From assembly GCF_002217945.1 (NCBI RefSeq), contig NZ_BCMG01000006.1:95008-159007 (forward strand): a stretch of 64,000 nt of DNA. The letters are read 5' to 3'. Shown here piece by piece: positions 31,142-40,552 of this stretch; position 1 is the first letter of the stretch; each line of letters starts with the position of its first letter. The position numbers were made by a program, and so were the translations under genes. The notes beneath the pieces are model-generated. The model did not search any database. It was not told where the DNA came from and saw nothing but the letters and a program-made list of their open reading frames with translations. Origin of the DNA: Secundilactobacillus silagei JCM 19001 (lineage in GTDB: Bacteria > Bacillota > Bacilli > Lactobacillales > Lactobacillaceae).

Positions 31142-34100
31142 TTATCTGCCACTGACCGTACTCCCAACTTCAGACGGTCGTGATCGCACAGCGCGACGAT
31201 TGTCTGCCGCTGGCGTTGTTTCAGTTGCTGCAGCCGTTTCAGCTGCCAGGTTCTTATTGGCTGTTGCCAGCATCAACCGAATCCGGTTCAGCTGGTTGAC
31301 CACTGAGGTACCGGGATCATAGTCGATCGGGGCAATGTTAGCACCCTTAAACTGACGTCTGATCTCCTTGATCATGCCCTTACCAACAATGTGGTTTGGC
31401 AGGCAGCCAAATGGTTGCATACAAATGATGTTTGGCACACCGCTCTTCAATAGCTCGATCATTTCACCGGTCAAGAACCAGCCTTCACCAGTTTGGTTAC
31501 CCAGCGATAAGATCTTGCTGGCATCATCGGCCACCTTTTTAATGGCTTCGATACCTTCGAAGCGTTTCGAAGCGTTCAAGGCTTTTTGCATCGGCTGCTC
31601 ACACCATTTAATAACCTGCATGGCAAATTCAGCAAACCACTTAGCCTTAACAGACGCTCCCAGATGCTGATACTTATAAATTTGATTATACAACGAATAG
31701 TTCATGAAACCAACAATATCAGGTACAACTGCTTCGGCACCCTCTTTTTCAAGCAGGTGGACAATGTCGTTGTTCGCAATTGGTGAATACTTCACCAGAA
31801 TTTCACCGACTAAACCGACTTTTGGTTTACGGACTTCATTGAGTTTAACGGTATCAAAATCCTGGACGATTTCGTTAACGTTACGTTTGAATTCCTTAAA
31901 GCTGCCCTTTTCAATGGACGGCCGAACCACCTTTAGCCAATCGGCATGCATTTTATCGATCTGGCCTGGCTTGGTTTCGTAAGGTCTTGTCCGATAAACC
32001 ACTTGTTCAAACAAGTCACCATACAGGAAGGCAATGGCGACCCGTCGCAGCAACGGTATGGTCATCTTAAAGCCAGGGGTTTCTTCCACACCCTGATTGC
32101 CTAATGACAAGGAGACCACTGGTACTTGACCAAAGCCGGCATCCTTTAAGGCTTTACGAATCAGTGGAATGTAGTTAGTCGCCCGACAGCCACCACCGGT
32201 TTGGGTCATCATAACAGCGGTGTGGTTCACATCGTACTTACCACTTTGGAAGGCCTCAACCATTTGACCAATGGAAATGATGGCAGGGTAGCAGGCATCG
32301 TTGTTCACGAAGCGCTGCCCCACATCGACTGATTTCCGGTCCTTCATTGGCAGATTGACCACGTTGTACCCGGAAGCCTGCAATGCCACGTCAACCAGTC
32401 CATGCTGGTGAATGGGTGACATCATTGGCAATAGTAAAGTGTAGCCCTTTTTGTGCATTTCTGGGGTAAAATCAACTGGCGTGTCATTTTCATGGAGCTT
32501 CATTGGCATGATCTTACGCTTTTGCCGTTCTTTGACGGCGGCCTTTAATGACCGTAACCGAATCCGGATAGCGCCCATATTGGTGCCTTCATCAATTTTC
32601 AGCGACGTGTACAGCCGGTTATACTGGTTCATGATCTCTTCAACTTGATCCGTATCAATGGCATCGATCCCGCAGCCAAAGGAGTTGAGCTGAACGAATT
32701 CCAATTGGGGAATCTTAGCAGCCACTCTGGCAGCAGCGTACAAGCGTGAGTGATAGACCCACTGGTTGACGACCCGGAGACCCTTCACATCGCCCAAATG
32801 AGCAATTGAATCTTCAGTCAGGACGTGAAAGCCTTCCGCCGTCATGATCTGAGAAATCCCGTGGTTGACTTGTGGATCCAAGTGATAAGGCCGACCAGCT
32901 AAAACGATCCCATGCTCGCCAGTGGTCATCAGCATCCGTAAGGTATCTTCACCACGGTTACGAATCTTTTGCTTAAAGTCTTCGAGCGTCTTGTAACCGG
33001 CTTCCAGCGCCGTTTTGATCTCAGCTTTACTGATGTCAAACTTACGCAAGGCTTCATACAGATTATCGGTAGTTCCCTTTTTATCTGCTAAGTTCAGGTA
33101 AGGTGAAATCAAATCAACCTGACCGGAAGTGATCTCATCGACGTTATTGCGAATGACGTTAGGATAAGACTGCACAATTGGGCAGTTGAAATGGTTATCC
33201 GCGTCACCGTTTTCAGCAACTTCATAAACCACGGCAGGATAGAAGATCGTCTTGTAGCCGCGGTCGATCAAAGCTTGAATGTGTCCGTGAACTTGTTTAG
33301 CGGGATAGCAAACCGTATCGGAAGGAATGGTTTCCATCCCTTTTTCGTACTGTTTCTCATTGCCCTTTGGTGAAAGCTGTGCCCGAATACCTAAATGACG
33401 GAAGAACGTCTGCCACAGCGGGTAGTTTTCGTACATATTTAAGACTCGTGGAATCCCGATCGTGCCGCGGTACGCTAATTTCTTGCGCAATGGCCGGTAG
33501 CTGAACAATAGTTTGTATTTTTCAGCAACCAAGTTGACCTTGCCGTTATCCTTTGGTATCCGTTGCTTCATCCCACGGGCTTCGCCACGTTCGCAGCGGT
33601 TCCCAGTCACAAAGCGACGGCCATCATTAAAGACGGTAATGGTCAGCGCACAGTTGTTTTCACAGATCCCGCAATGCATGTATTCCTTCTTGAAGCTTAA
33701 ATTATCCATTTGATCAACGGAGAGTAAGGTCGTCTGGTCGCCAGTCTTATATTCGCCCTTCGCAATCAGAGCAGCACCATACGCACCCATTAAACCGGCA
33801 ATGTTTGGCCGAACAACTTCCACGCCAGCAATCTTTTCAAAGGCTCGTAAAACGGCTTCGTTGTAAAAGGTCCCGCCTTGGCAAACGATATGGTGACCCA
33901 TATCTTCTACCCGGCGCATCTTGATCACTTTAAACAGCGCGTTTTTAATAATCGACACTGACAGACCGGCCGCAATGTCACCGATCGTCGCCCCTTCTTT
34001 TTGAACTTGCTTAACTTTGGAATTCATAAAGACGGTGCAACGTGAACCGAGGTCTGAAGGATGCTTTGCCAGCAAGGCTGCTTGAGCAAAGTCCTGGATC

Positions 34101-35494
34101 TTGTAATGTAACGAGGTGGCAAAGGTCTCCAAAAATGACCCGCAGCCTGAAGAACAAGCTTCGTTTAACTTAATCGTTGATAACGCGTTATTCTTGATGG
34201 TCATGGCTTTCATATCTTGACCACCGATGTCTAAAATAAAGTCAACGTCTGGTTGGAAGTAGTGCGCAGCGCGATAATGCGCCACCGTTTCCACTTCACC
34301 AATATCGACCATCAAGGCATTTTTGATCAAATGTTCACCATAACCGGTAACCGCGGTTTTACCAATGGTGACTCCGGCAGGAATCTTACTGTACATATCC
34401 CGTAAAATTTCCTTAGTTTTTTCCAGCGGGTCACCGTCATTATTGTCATAGTAGGTATAAAGAATCTTATTATCGTCGCTCATTAAGGCCACTTTAGTGG
34501 TTGTAGAACCGGCATCGATTCCCAAAAAGGCGACACCCTGATAACTATCGAGATCACGGGTCTCAACCTTGGCTTTAGCGTGACGCTTACGGAATTCCTG
34601 TAATTCATTGTCATCCTTAAATAAGGGTTCCAGTGAAGAACTGGGATGCATGCCAGAATCGTCACCGTTTAACAATTGATCCAAAAGACCGCCTAAAGTG
34701 GTTTCTGGCTGGTCAAAGGCATACAGTGCCGCTCCCTTAGCCACGAACAATTGCGGATCTTCTGGGAAGACCACTTCTTCTGGCGTTAATTTTAACGTTT
34801 CAATAAACCGGTAACGCAGTTGATCCATAAAGTACAGCGGGCCACCTAAGAAAGCCACGTGGCCGCGAATCTTATGGCCAGCAGCCAATCCGGAAATCGT
34901 CTGATTAACCACCGCTTGGAAAATGGAAGCGGCAATATCAGCTTTACGGGCCCCGTCGTTGATCAGTGGCTGGACATCGGTCTTCGCAAAGACCCCGCAA
35001 CGACTAGCAATTGGATAAATCGTCTGGGCATCTTTAGCCATCACGTTTAACCCGTTGGCATCCGTCTTTAACAGGGTTGCCATTTGGTCAATAAAGGCCC
35101 CGGTACCACCAGCACAGCTCCCATTCATCCGCTGTTCCAGTGAGTCGCCAAAGAAGGTGATCTTAGCGTCTTCACCGCCTAGCTCGATGGCCACGTCCGT
35201 TTGCGGGATCAAAGTCTCAACGGTTTTGGTGCAGGCAATCACTTCCTGCACGAATTTGAGCTGCAGCAGATTGGCCAAGCCAATGCCGCCTGAACCGGTG
35301 ATCGTGCAAGCCAATTTGGCATCTTTGCCAAGTTCGCTAATTGCCTCACGCAGAATTTTTTCAGTGGCACCTTTTACATCTGAATAATGACGTTCGTACC
35401 GTGCAAAAACAGTTTGGTTAGCTTGATCCATGACCACGAGCTTGACCGTGGTTGAGCCAACATCGATACCGCCAAAATAATTCGTTTTTGTCAT
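31142..35494 (-). CDS. giant acyl-CoA dehydratase activase-like protein (two BadF/HgdC ATPase domains plus DUF2229)
   Basis: A 1450-residue cytoplasmic protein. Domain 1 (about 1-255) and domain 2 (about 320-590) are actin-fold ATPases of the BadF/BcrA/HgdC family: GGIDVGSTTVKLVV and FLGIDAGSTTTKVALM. Both keep the cysteine pair that ligates a shared 4Fe-4S cluster (CAGGTGAF with SRCGVF; CSSGCGSF with SRCTVF). A Cys-rich segment follows near residue 606 (CGICENNC, then GNRC), then a DUF2229 and HgdB-like region, and a low-complexity tail. HgdC activators inject a low-potential electron into 2-hydroxyacyl-CoA dehydratases. No separate dehydratase is adjacent. The ATG at 35494 follows GAGGTG. 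The physiological role in lactobacilli is not known to me. Confidence 0.82.
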   Translation of the reverse strand: MTKTNYFGGIDVGSTTVKLVVMDQANQTVFARYERHYSDVKGATEKILREAISELGKDAKLACTITGSGGIGLANLLQLKFVQEVIACTKTVETLIPQTDVAIELGGEDAKITFFGDSLEQRMNGSCAGGTGAFIDQMATLLKTDANGLNVMAKDAQTIYPIASRCGVFAKTDVQPLINDGARKADIAASIFQAVVNQTISGLAAGHKIRGHVAFLGGPLYFMDQLRYRFIETLKLTPEEVVFPEDPQLFVAKGAALYAFDQPETTLGGLLDQLLNGDDSGMHPSSSLEPLFKDDNELQEFRKRHAKAKVETRDLDSYQGVAFLGIDAGSTTTKVALMSDDNKILYTYYDNNDGDPLEKTKEILRDMYSKIPAGVTIGKTAVTGYGEHLIKNALMVDIGEVETVAHYRAAHYFQPDVDFILDIGGQDMKAMTIKNNALSTIKLNEACSSGCGSFLETFATSLHYKIQDFAQAALLAKHPSDLGSRCTVFMNSKVKQVQKEGATIGDIAAGLSVSIIKNALFKVIKMRRVEDMGHHIVCQGGTFYNEAVLRAFEKIAGVEVVRPNIAGLMGAYGAALIAKGEYKTGDQTTLLSVDQMDNLSFKKEYMHCGICENNCALTITVFNDGRRFVTGNRCERGEARGMKQRIPKDNGKVNLVAEKYKLLFSYRPLRKKLAYRGTIGIPRVLNMYENYPLWQTFFRHLGIRAQLSPKGNEKQYEKGMETIPSDTVCYPAKQVHGHIQALIDRGYKTIFYPAVVYEVAENGDADNHFNCPIVQSYPNVIRNNVDEITSGQVDLISPYLNLADKKGTTDNLYEALRKFDISKAEIKTALEAGYKTLEDFKQKIRNRGEDTLRMLMTTGEHGIVLAGRPYHLDPQVNHGISQIMTAEGFHVLTEDSIAHLGDVKGLRVVNQWVYHSRLYAAARVAAKIPQLEFVQLNSFGCGIDAIDTDQVEEIMNQYNRLYTSLKIDEGTNMGAIRIRLRSLKAAVKERQKRKIMPMKLHENDTPVDFTPEMHKKGYTLLLPMMSPIHQHGLVDVALQASGYNVVNLPMKDRKSVDVGQRFVNNDACYPAIISIGQMVEAFQSGKYDVNHTAVMMTQTGGGCRATNYIPLIRKALKDAGFGQVPVVSLSLGNQGVEETPGFKMTIPLLRRVAIAFLYGDLFEQVVYRTRPYETKPGQIDKMHADWLKVVRPSIEKGSFKEFKRNVNEIVQDFDTVKLNEVRKPKVGLVGEILVKYSPIANNDIVHLLEKEGAEAVVPDIVGFMNYSLYNQIYKYQHLGASVKAKWFAEFAMQVIKWCEQPMQKALNASKRFEGIEAIKKVADDASKILSLGNQTGEGWFLTGEMIELLKSGVPNIICMQPFGCLPNHIVGKGMIKEIRRQFKGANIAPIDYDPGTSVVNQLNRIRLMLATANKNLAAETAAATETTPAADNRRAVRSRPSEVGSTVSGR

Positions 35495-35540
35495 TTCACT
35501 CACCTCTACTTATCTGATAACGTGTTGCAAAGTAACTTTT

Positions 35541-35577
35541 CGTTTGATTATCTAACGTTTTTCTTAACTTTACCCAA
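35541..35577 (-). promoter_or_regulatory. promoter and operator-like palindrome of the activase gene
   Basis: On the minus strand TTGGGT (35572-35577), a 17-base spacer and TAGATA (35549-35554) form a promoter. The -10 is embedded in the 17-base dyad CGTTTGATTATCTAACG (35541-35557), whose halves CGTTnGAT/ATCnAACG are symmetric, the size of a TetR operator. A second dyad, TACTC/GAGTA, lies just upstream at about 35588-35603. Confidence 0.5.
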
Positions 35578-35709
35578 AAAAGTAAAGTGACTACTCACTT
35601 AGAGTAACCCATGGCTGACACTGGTTTCAATAGCATATACAGTTATTAGTTTTCTAAATAACTAGGCTGGAATTTTTTACCAGAATATTACTGGAATATT
35701 ATTCCTGAA

Positions 35710-35754
35710 CAAAAAAGACTTGAAGATCGCCCCTTTTAGGAACCTTCAAGTCTT
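35710..35754 (-). terminator. terminator after the HAD phosphatase gene
   Basis: Arms AAGACTTGAAG and CTTCAAGTCTT, followed on the minus strand by six T. Confidence 0.82.
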
Positions 35755-35767
35755 GGTTAACCGTTAC

Positions 35768-36538
35768 TTATTTAATGAGATTATAGTGCTTCAACCCATT
35801 AACGATCCCATTATTCATATTGGAAGTCGTTACATAAGCAGCCTTTTCCTTAGCTAATTTGTGGCCATTCGCCATGGCAATTGGGGTATCCACCATGTCA
35901 AACATCTGCAGATCGTTTAACTGATCACCAAAGGCGTAAGTCGGTACGTTGCCTAAGTGAGCAGCTTCCAGCAAAATTTGAATCCCGGTCCGTTTAGAAA
36001 CGCCGGCCTTCATTGTGTCCAGCGCCCGTGGGTTGTTCCGAACCAAAGAAAGCACACCCTTGAACCGTTCTTGATACTGTTTTTCCTTATCTTCATTAAA
36101 GACGTTCATAAAATTAATCGGTTCATGATGATAGAAATCGGGGTCAACTTGGGCATCCAGGCGCAACAGCTTAAAGTTCGCGGTCGTCGCGTCATTCGCC
36201 TTGTTCAACCGGAAACCGCGGTTATTGAAATAGCCGACCGGGTCTCCTTGCTGATTAGCATACTCGGTAAAGTCGTTCAAAACATCCTCATCAATCACTT
36301 CTTGGTGAAGTTTCTTACCTTGGTATTGAACGTAACTGCCGTTGGCACTGACGATGGTATCCAGTCCAGTTTCGTCTAACACATACTGCACTTCAAAAAC
36401 GTTTCGGCCGGTAGAAATGACAGAAAGAATATTATTCTTTGACATTTGCTTGATTGCCTCAATGCTAGCAGGCAGAACATTCTTCTGGTCATCAAATAAA
36501 GTACCGTCCAAATCAAAAAATACGATTGCATCATACAT
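35768..36538 (-). CDS. Cof-type HAD-IIB phosphatase
   Basis: A 256-residue HAD hydrolase of the Cof/YidA subfamily. Motif I is VFFDLDGTLFDD, motif II is SVISTGRN, and the C-terminal motif AFGDQLNDLQMFD (in place of GDxxND) with AMANGHKLAKEKAAYVTTSN closes the active site; a C2 cap fills about residues 80-185. Such enzymes dephosphorylate sugar phosphates, pyridoxal phosphate or flavin nucleotides, usually with loose specificity. Monocistronic, with a T-rich terminator behind it. Confidence 0.87.
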   Translation of the reverse strand: MYDAIVFFDLDGTLFDDQKNVLPASIEAIKQMSKNNILSVISTGRNVFEVQYVLDETGLDTIVSANGSYVQYQGKKLHQEVIDEDVLNDFTEYANQQGDPVGYFNNRGFRLNKANDATTANFKLLRLDAQVDPDFYHHEPINFMNVFNEDKEKQYQERFKGVLSLVRNNPRALDTMKAGVSKRTGIQILLEAAHLGNVPTYAFGDQLNDLQMFDMVDTPIAMANGHKLAKEKAAYVTTSNMNNGIVNGLKHYNLIK

Positions 36539-36772
36539 TTCTCAGCCACACTCCTTTTCCCTTTACACTAATTATACTACTAGTCGTTTTTTCAACGGTC
36601 ACTGACGCTTACCAATCCCCTGCTGCCAATAAAATCACGAATTTAACCCCCGTTAAATGCTGTTTTAACGCGCTTTAAGGCATCAAAACTAAAAAAATAA
36701 AAAAGAACATATGGTATCTTGGAAAACTATGGTACACTATATGTTGCATATTTTATTAAAAGAGGGGCTATT

Positions 36773-37432
36773 ATGGTGATTATTACAGCCGGAATGATTG
36801 GTGTCGGAAAAACAACTTTAACTGGAATGCTTGCGGAACACTTAGGAACCAAGGCATTCTTCGAACCAGTGGGTGAAAACCCAGTACTGCCGTTATACTA
36901 TTCGAATCCGAAACAATACGGATTTTTGCTACAAATCTATTTCTTAAATAAGCGTTTTTCGATGATCAAGCAGGCCTTGGCTGATGATAATAACATCCTT
37001 GACCGTTCGATCTATGAAGATGCCTTGTTTACTAAAGAAAACAACGCTGAAGGCAACATTAGCGATACCGAATTATCCGTTTACCTGAAGTTACTGGATA
37101 ACATGATGGGTGAATTGGATCGGTTGCCTAAAAAGGCACCGGATCTACTGGTCTATGCCAACAGTGATTTTGATACGATCCTTTATCGCATCAAGAAGCG
37201 TGGCCGGGATTACGAACAAATTGCGAGTCATCCTGAACTGGAATCTTACTACTACAAGATGTGGTCAGCTTACCAAAAATGGTTTGATGACTTTGACGTT
37301 AGCCCAAAGATCAAAGTTGACCTGCAGCGCTACAACCTTGAAGATCCCAAGAACGTTGATATCGTGTTAGGCCAAGTGGACGATGCGCTTCGTGACATCA
37401 GAAGCACTGACTCCGTTCCAAACGCGATGTAA
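36773..37432 (+). CDS. deoxynucleoside kinase
   Basis: A 219-residue kinase of the dCK/dGK family that phosphorylates deoxyadenosine/deoxyguanosine for salvage; lactobacilli lean on this pathway. The P-loop is GMIGVGKTTLTGML (about residues 7-20), the substrate-binding EPVGENPVLPLYY follows, the DRS motif is ILDRSIYEDALF (about 80), and the lid arginines lie in IKKRGRDYE. The ATG at 36773 follows GAGGGG; an ATG 18 codons earlier has no ribosome binding site and overlaps the likely promoter. Single gene. In some lactobacilli two such kinases occur in tandem; only one is seen here. Confidence 0.87.
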   Translation: MVIITAGMIGVGKTTLTGMLAEHLGTKAFFEPVGENPVLPLYYSNPKQYGFLLQIYFLNKRFSMIKQALADDNNILDRSIYEDALFTKENNAEGNISDTELSVYLKLLDNMMGELDRLPKKAPDLLVYANSDFDTILYRIKKRGRDYEQIASHPELESYYYKMWSAYQKWFDDFDVSPKIKVDLQRYNLEDPKNVDIVLGQVDDALRDIRSTDSVPNAM

Positions 37433-37453
37433 TGTAATGAATACTTTAAATTA

Positions 37454-37492
37454 AAAAAGTCTCGGTGCATAAATCATGCATCGAGACTTTTT
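37454..37492. terminator. bidirectional terminator
   Basis: A 16-bp stem (AAAAAGTCTCG and CGAGACTTTTT outer parts, one G-T pair) between the converging kinase and universal stress genes. Confidence 0.87.
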
Positions 37493-37500
37493 AATTTGCG

Positions 37501-38001
37501 CTAAAAGACCTTAATCTGCTGATTATCTAAATCCGTTCGTACAATTAAAACATCAACGGCAGCGTTGGTCACAACGTAACTGGCATTGGAGCCCATCATC
37601 ATCCGTTCCACAACGTTAGCACCAGTCGCACCAAGAACGATCAGATCCGCTCCCAGCAATTGGGGTAAATTCTTAGCCAGCTCCAATTTGGAGTTGCCAA
37701 AGGTGACGTGGATCTCAACGTGTTTCAGACCAGCTTGAACGGCAGCATCGCGATACTTGGCAGCCACTTGATCCATGTTGTGCTTAAAATCATCCAGCAC
37801 CTCCGGATCAACCGCACCAAACCCAAACCGGGACTTGCCGAGACTTGTCAGCTCGCTCACATTGAGAACACTCACGATATACAGGGTGGCCTGATTGCGT
37901 TTAGCAACCGCGATTGCTTTTTGAACCGCCCGTTTCGCCTGTTTTGAACCGTCTACACCGACCATCACGTTTTGATAATTACTGAGCTGTGCCAATGCCA
38001 T
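37501..38001 (-). CDS. universal stress protein (UspA family)
   Basis: A 166-residue Usp domain. The N-terminal strand NVMVGVDGSKQAKRAVQKAI and the ATP-binding loop LGATGANVVERMMMGSNA (G-x2-G-x9-G-S) show the nucleotide-binding type. Function is general stress survival; the exact role is unknown. It starts six bases after the pepV stop codon, AGGAAG being the ribosome binding site inside or next to that stop, so it is probably translated from the same message. GTG-ATG at the start leaves one codon of doubt. Confidence 0.88.
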   Translation of the reverse strand: MALAQLSNYQNVMVGVDGSKQAKRAVQKAIAVAKRNQATLYIVSVLNVSELTSLGKSRFGFGAVDPEVLDDFKHNMDQVAAKYRDAAVQAGLKHVEIHVTFGNSKLELAKNLPQLLGADLIVLGATGANVVERMMMGSNASYVVTNAAVDVLIVRTDLDNQQIKVF

Positions 38002-38007
38002 CACTTC

Positions 38008-39423
38008 CTAGTCTGCTAATTCGTTTGCGAGTGCTTCAATTGAACGGCCATAGATCGCCATGGCCAGCATCAAATCAGAAATTGGTTGGAACTCATCCAC
38101 TTGGTGCATGGTATCTGGTGTGTGATCTTGGAAGAGTGCGCCAAAGGCCACGCCCCGCTTCATCAAACGGCCATAGGTACCGCCGCCGACAACTTCGGGT
38201 TGCACCGTTTTATTACCCGTCATTTCCTGGTAAGCACCCATTAAAGTCGTCACAATTGGGTCCTTAGGATCAACGTAGTGCGGTGCCATTTCCCGGCCTT
38301 TGCTCAGTTCAAAGTGGTTTTGATCGGCAACCTGCGTCAATTTGGTTTGCAGATCGTCGGCAGTCATGCCCTTTGGATAACGGAAGTTCAGGACGATCTT
38401 ACCTGGCTTGCCGGCATCAAAGACCATGACACCCACGTTCATAGTCAATTCACCCATGATTTTATCGGTGAAGGCCAAGCCCAGCTTGTGAACTCGGGAA
38501 TCATCATGCAGGTCGCCACCGAGCAGTTCCAAGAAGGCCCGTGCGTCACCGCCAAAGTCCAACGTCTTTAAGAATGATGCCAAATAAGTACCGGCATTGA
38601 TCCCGTTTTTAGGCTCCATCCCATGAGCAGCTTTGCCGATCAAATGGAAGTGGACGCCATCTTTGTCAATATTAACGTCACCGGTAACTGGGGCTTCATC
38701 CAGAAAAGCCGTGAAGTCACTGACCAAGGCTTCGTTATCGTCAGTTTCAACCACCGCGTGCGCATCACGGGGTACCATGTTTTCACGTAATCCCGCGGTA
38801 AATGAGTTCAGCTTATACTGACCGCCATTTGACCCCTGCGTCGTTAACGTAAAGGTAGCGTTCCCCTTTTCACCGTTGATCAGTGGAAATTCAGCATCCG
38901 GTGAAAAGCCCATAGTGGGTTCCGGCTGCGTCTTGAAGTAGTGCGTCATGCCAGTCCAGTTACTTTCCTCATCAGTTCCGAGAATAAAGCGGACCTTCTT
39001 ATTTAGTTTAATGCCCTGTTCTTTTAAGATCTTCAGGCCATAATAACAAGCCAGTGCGGGACCCTTGTCGTCAGAAGTACCACGACCATACAGGTTACCG
39101 TCTTTTTCAGTCAGCGTAAACGGCTCGGTGGACCAGCCTTCCCCAGCTGGCATCACGTCAACGTGGGCTAAGATGGCAACGGTCTCGTCACCTTCACCGT
39201 ATTCAACGAAACCGGCTAAATTATCCAGGTTAGTTGTCTTGAAGCCATCGCGTTTAGCCATGTTTAAAAAGGCCTGCAGTGCCTTAGCTGGGCCTGGTCC
39301 TAATGGTGCTTCAGCAGTTTTTTTAGCATCGTCACGGACACTTTGAATGGCGACTAGTTTGGTTAAATCGTCGATGTAAGCTGCTTGGTGTTTCTGCGCA
39401 GCTGCTTTCCAATCAATTGACAT
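38008..39423 (-). CDS. pepV: dipeptidase PepV
   Basis: A 471-residue M20A metallopeptidase, the same length as PepV of Lactobacillus delbrueckii. Zinc-site motifs are ILAHVDVMPAGEGW, LYGRGTSDDKGPALACYY and LGTDEESNWTGM; the lid domain fills about residues 185-380, and the last ligand His is in FQDHTPDTMHQVDE. It cleaves a wide range of dipeptides in the cytoplasm, completing use of imported peptides. GGAGGAAA precedes the ATG. It probably forms a unit with the downstream universal stress gene and is divergent from nnrD. Confidence 0.95.
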   Translation of the reverse strand: MSIDWKAAAQKHQAAYIDDLTKLVAIQSVRDDAKKTAEAPLGPGPAKALQAFLNMAKRDGFKTTNLDNLAGFVEYGEGDETVAILAHVDVMPAGEGWSTEPFTLTEKDGNLYGRGTSDDKGPALACYYGLKILKEQGIKLNKKVRFILGTDEESNWTGMTHYFKTQPEPTMGFSPDAEFPLINGEKGNATFTLTTQGSNGGQYKLNSFTAGLRENMVPRDAHAVVETDDNEALVSDFTAFLDEAPVTGDVNIDKDGVHFHLIGKAAHGMEPKNGINAGTYLASFLKTLDFGGDARAFLELLGGDLHDDSRVHKLGLAFTDKIMGELTMNVGVMVFDAGKPGKIVLNFRYPKGMTADDLQTKLTQVADQNHFELSKGREMAPHYVDPKDPIVTTLMGAYQEMTGNKTVQPEVVGGGTYGRLMKRGVAFGALFQDHTPDTMHQVDEFQPISDLMLAMAIYGRSIEALANELAD

Positions 39424-39603
39424 TTAAGTTTCCTCCAATATTGATTTCTCAAGTACCATTCTAGCATACAACGCCCCTCATGGGGAGCAGACCGCCGGGG
39501 GTTCAGGCAAAATTTACACCGCTCTAATCATTAAAATTCGTCACAGGTTTAAACCAGCATGCTATACTCGACTTAAGGATCAATAAATAGGAAGGCGATA
39601 ATT

Positions 39604-40428
39604 GTGGAAACACTTACAGACAAAATTCTCTCCGAAACGATTCGGGTTCGGCCCAAAGAAAGTCATAAGGGCACTTATGGCCGGGTCTGTTTAGTTGGTG
39701 GCAACGACCACTTTGGCGGTGCGATCTTAATGGCTACTGAAGCCAGCGTATACAGCGGTGCCGGCTTGAATACCACGCTGACAGATTCAAGTAACTCTGT
39801 GAGCCTGCACGCTAGAATGCCTGAAGCCATGGTCGCAGATTATACGCACCATCAGGAACTCGTCGAACTCGTTGCCGCTGCCAACACCGTGGTCATTGGC
39901 CCCGGGCTGGGAACAACCGCGACGAGTATGACTGTGCTGCGGACGGTCTTCGACACTGTTAAACCGGATCAAACCCTGATCATTGACGGTTCAGCAATTA
40001 CGTTGGTATCCGAACGCCACCTTAGCTTGCCTAAGGCCAACCTCGTCTTTACCCCTCACCAGATGGAGTGGCAGCGTTTATCCGGTATCAAGATTGCCGA
40101 TCAGACCGATGACGCTAACGAGGCCGTTCGTCAGCAATTGGGGGGTATCGTTGTGCTCAAATCACATCAAACTAAGGTCTACACCCCCACTGGCAGTTTC
40201 TTAAACACGGCTGGCACGCCCGCTCAGGCTACCGGTGGCATGGGCGACACTTTGGCGGGAATGATTGGCGGCTTTACAGCGCAATTTGCGGATCAGACCA
40301 AGGCAGTTTTAGCTGCCGTTTATGCCCACAGCGCCATTGCGGACGAATTAGCCCAGACCCAGTACGTCGTTTTACCCACTCAGATCATCCATCAATTACC
40401 CCGTTTTATGCATGATCATCAGCACTAA
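39604..40428 (+). CDS. nnrD: ADP-dependent NAD(P)H-hydrate dehydratase
   Basis: A 274-residue ribokinase-fold enzyme that repairs hydrated NAD(P)H using ADP. Family motifs are RPKESHKGTYGRVCLVGG, the VIGPGLG loop, LVFTPHQMEW, and the C-terminal GTPAQATGGMGDTLAGMIGG (catalytic Asp in the GMGDTL anion hole). The partner epimerase domain NnrE is not fused, as is common in lactobacilli. The start is GTG, with AGGAAGG upstream. It is a single gene closed by the terminator at 40458-40510. Confidence 0.93.
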   Translation: METLTDKILSETIRVRPKESHKGTYGRVCLVGGNDHFGGAILMATEASVYSGAGLNTTLTDSSNSVSLHARMPEAMVADYTHHQELVELVAAANTVVIGPGLGTTATSMTVLRTVFDTVKPDQTLIIDGSAITLVSERHLSLPKANLVFTPHQMEWQRLSGIKIADQTDDANEAVRQQLGGIVVLKSHQTKVYTPTGSFLNTAGTPAQATGGMGDTLAGMIGGFTAQFADQTKAVLAAVYAHSAIADELAQTQYVVLPTQIIHQLPRFMHDHQH

Positions 40429-40457
40429 ATCAATAACGCGATCAACTTTTAGAGCGT

Positions 40458-40510
40458 AATCAAATAACGACTGATTTCCCAAGTTTAGGAAAATCAGTCG
40501 TTATTTGATT
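40458..40510. terminator. bidirectional terminator
   Basis: Long arms (AATCAAATAACGACTGATTT with its reverse complement) around a short loop between the converging nnrD and flippase genes. Confidence 0.85.
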
Positions 40511-40552
40511 ATTCGGCCGAGATCTAAATGATATCTCAGTCCCTTATTCATT

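Noticed and set aside
31101..35387. Many plus-strand frames opposite the 1450-residue gene
   Set aside because: They are antisense shadows of a long, family-conserved gene, without ribosome binding sites.
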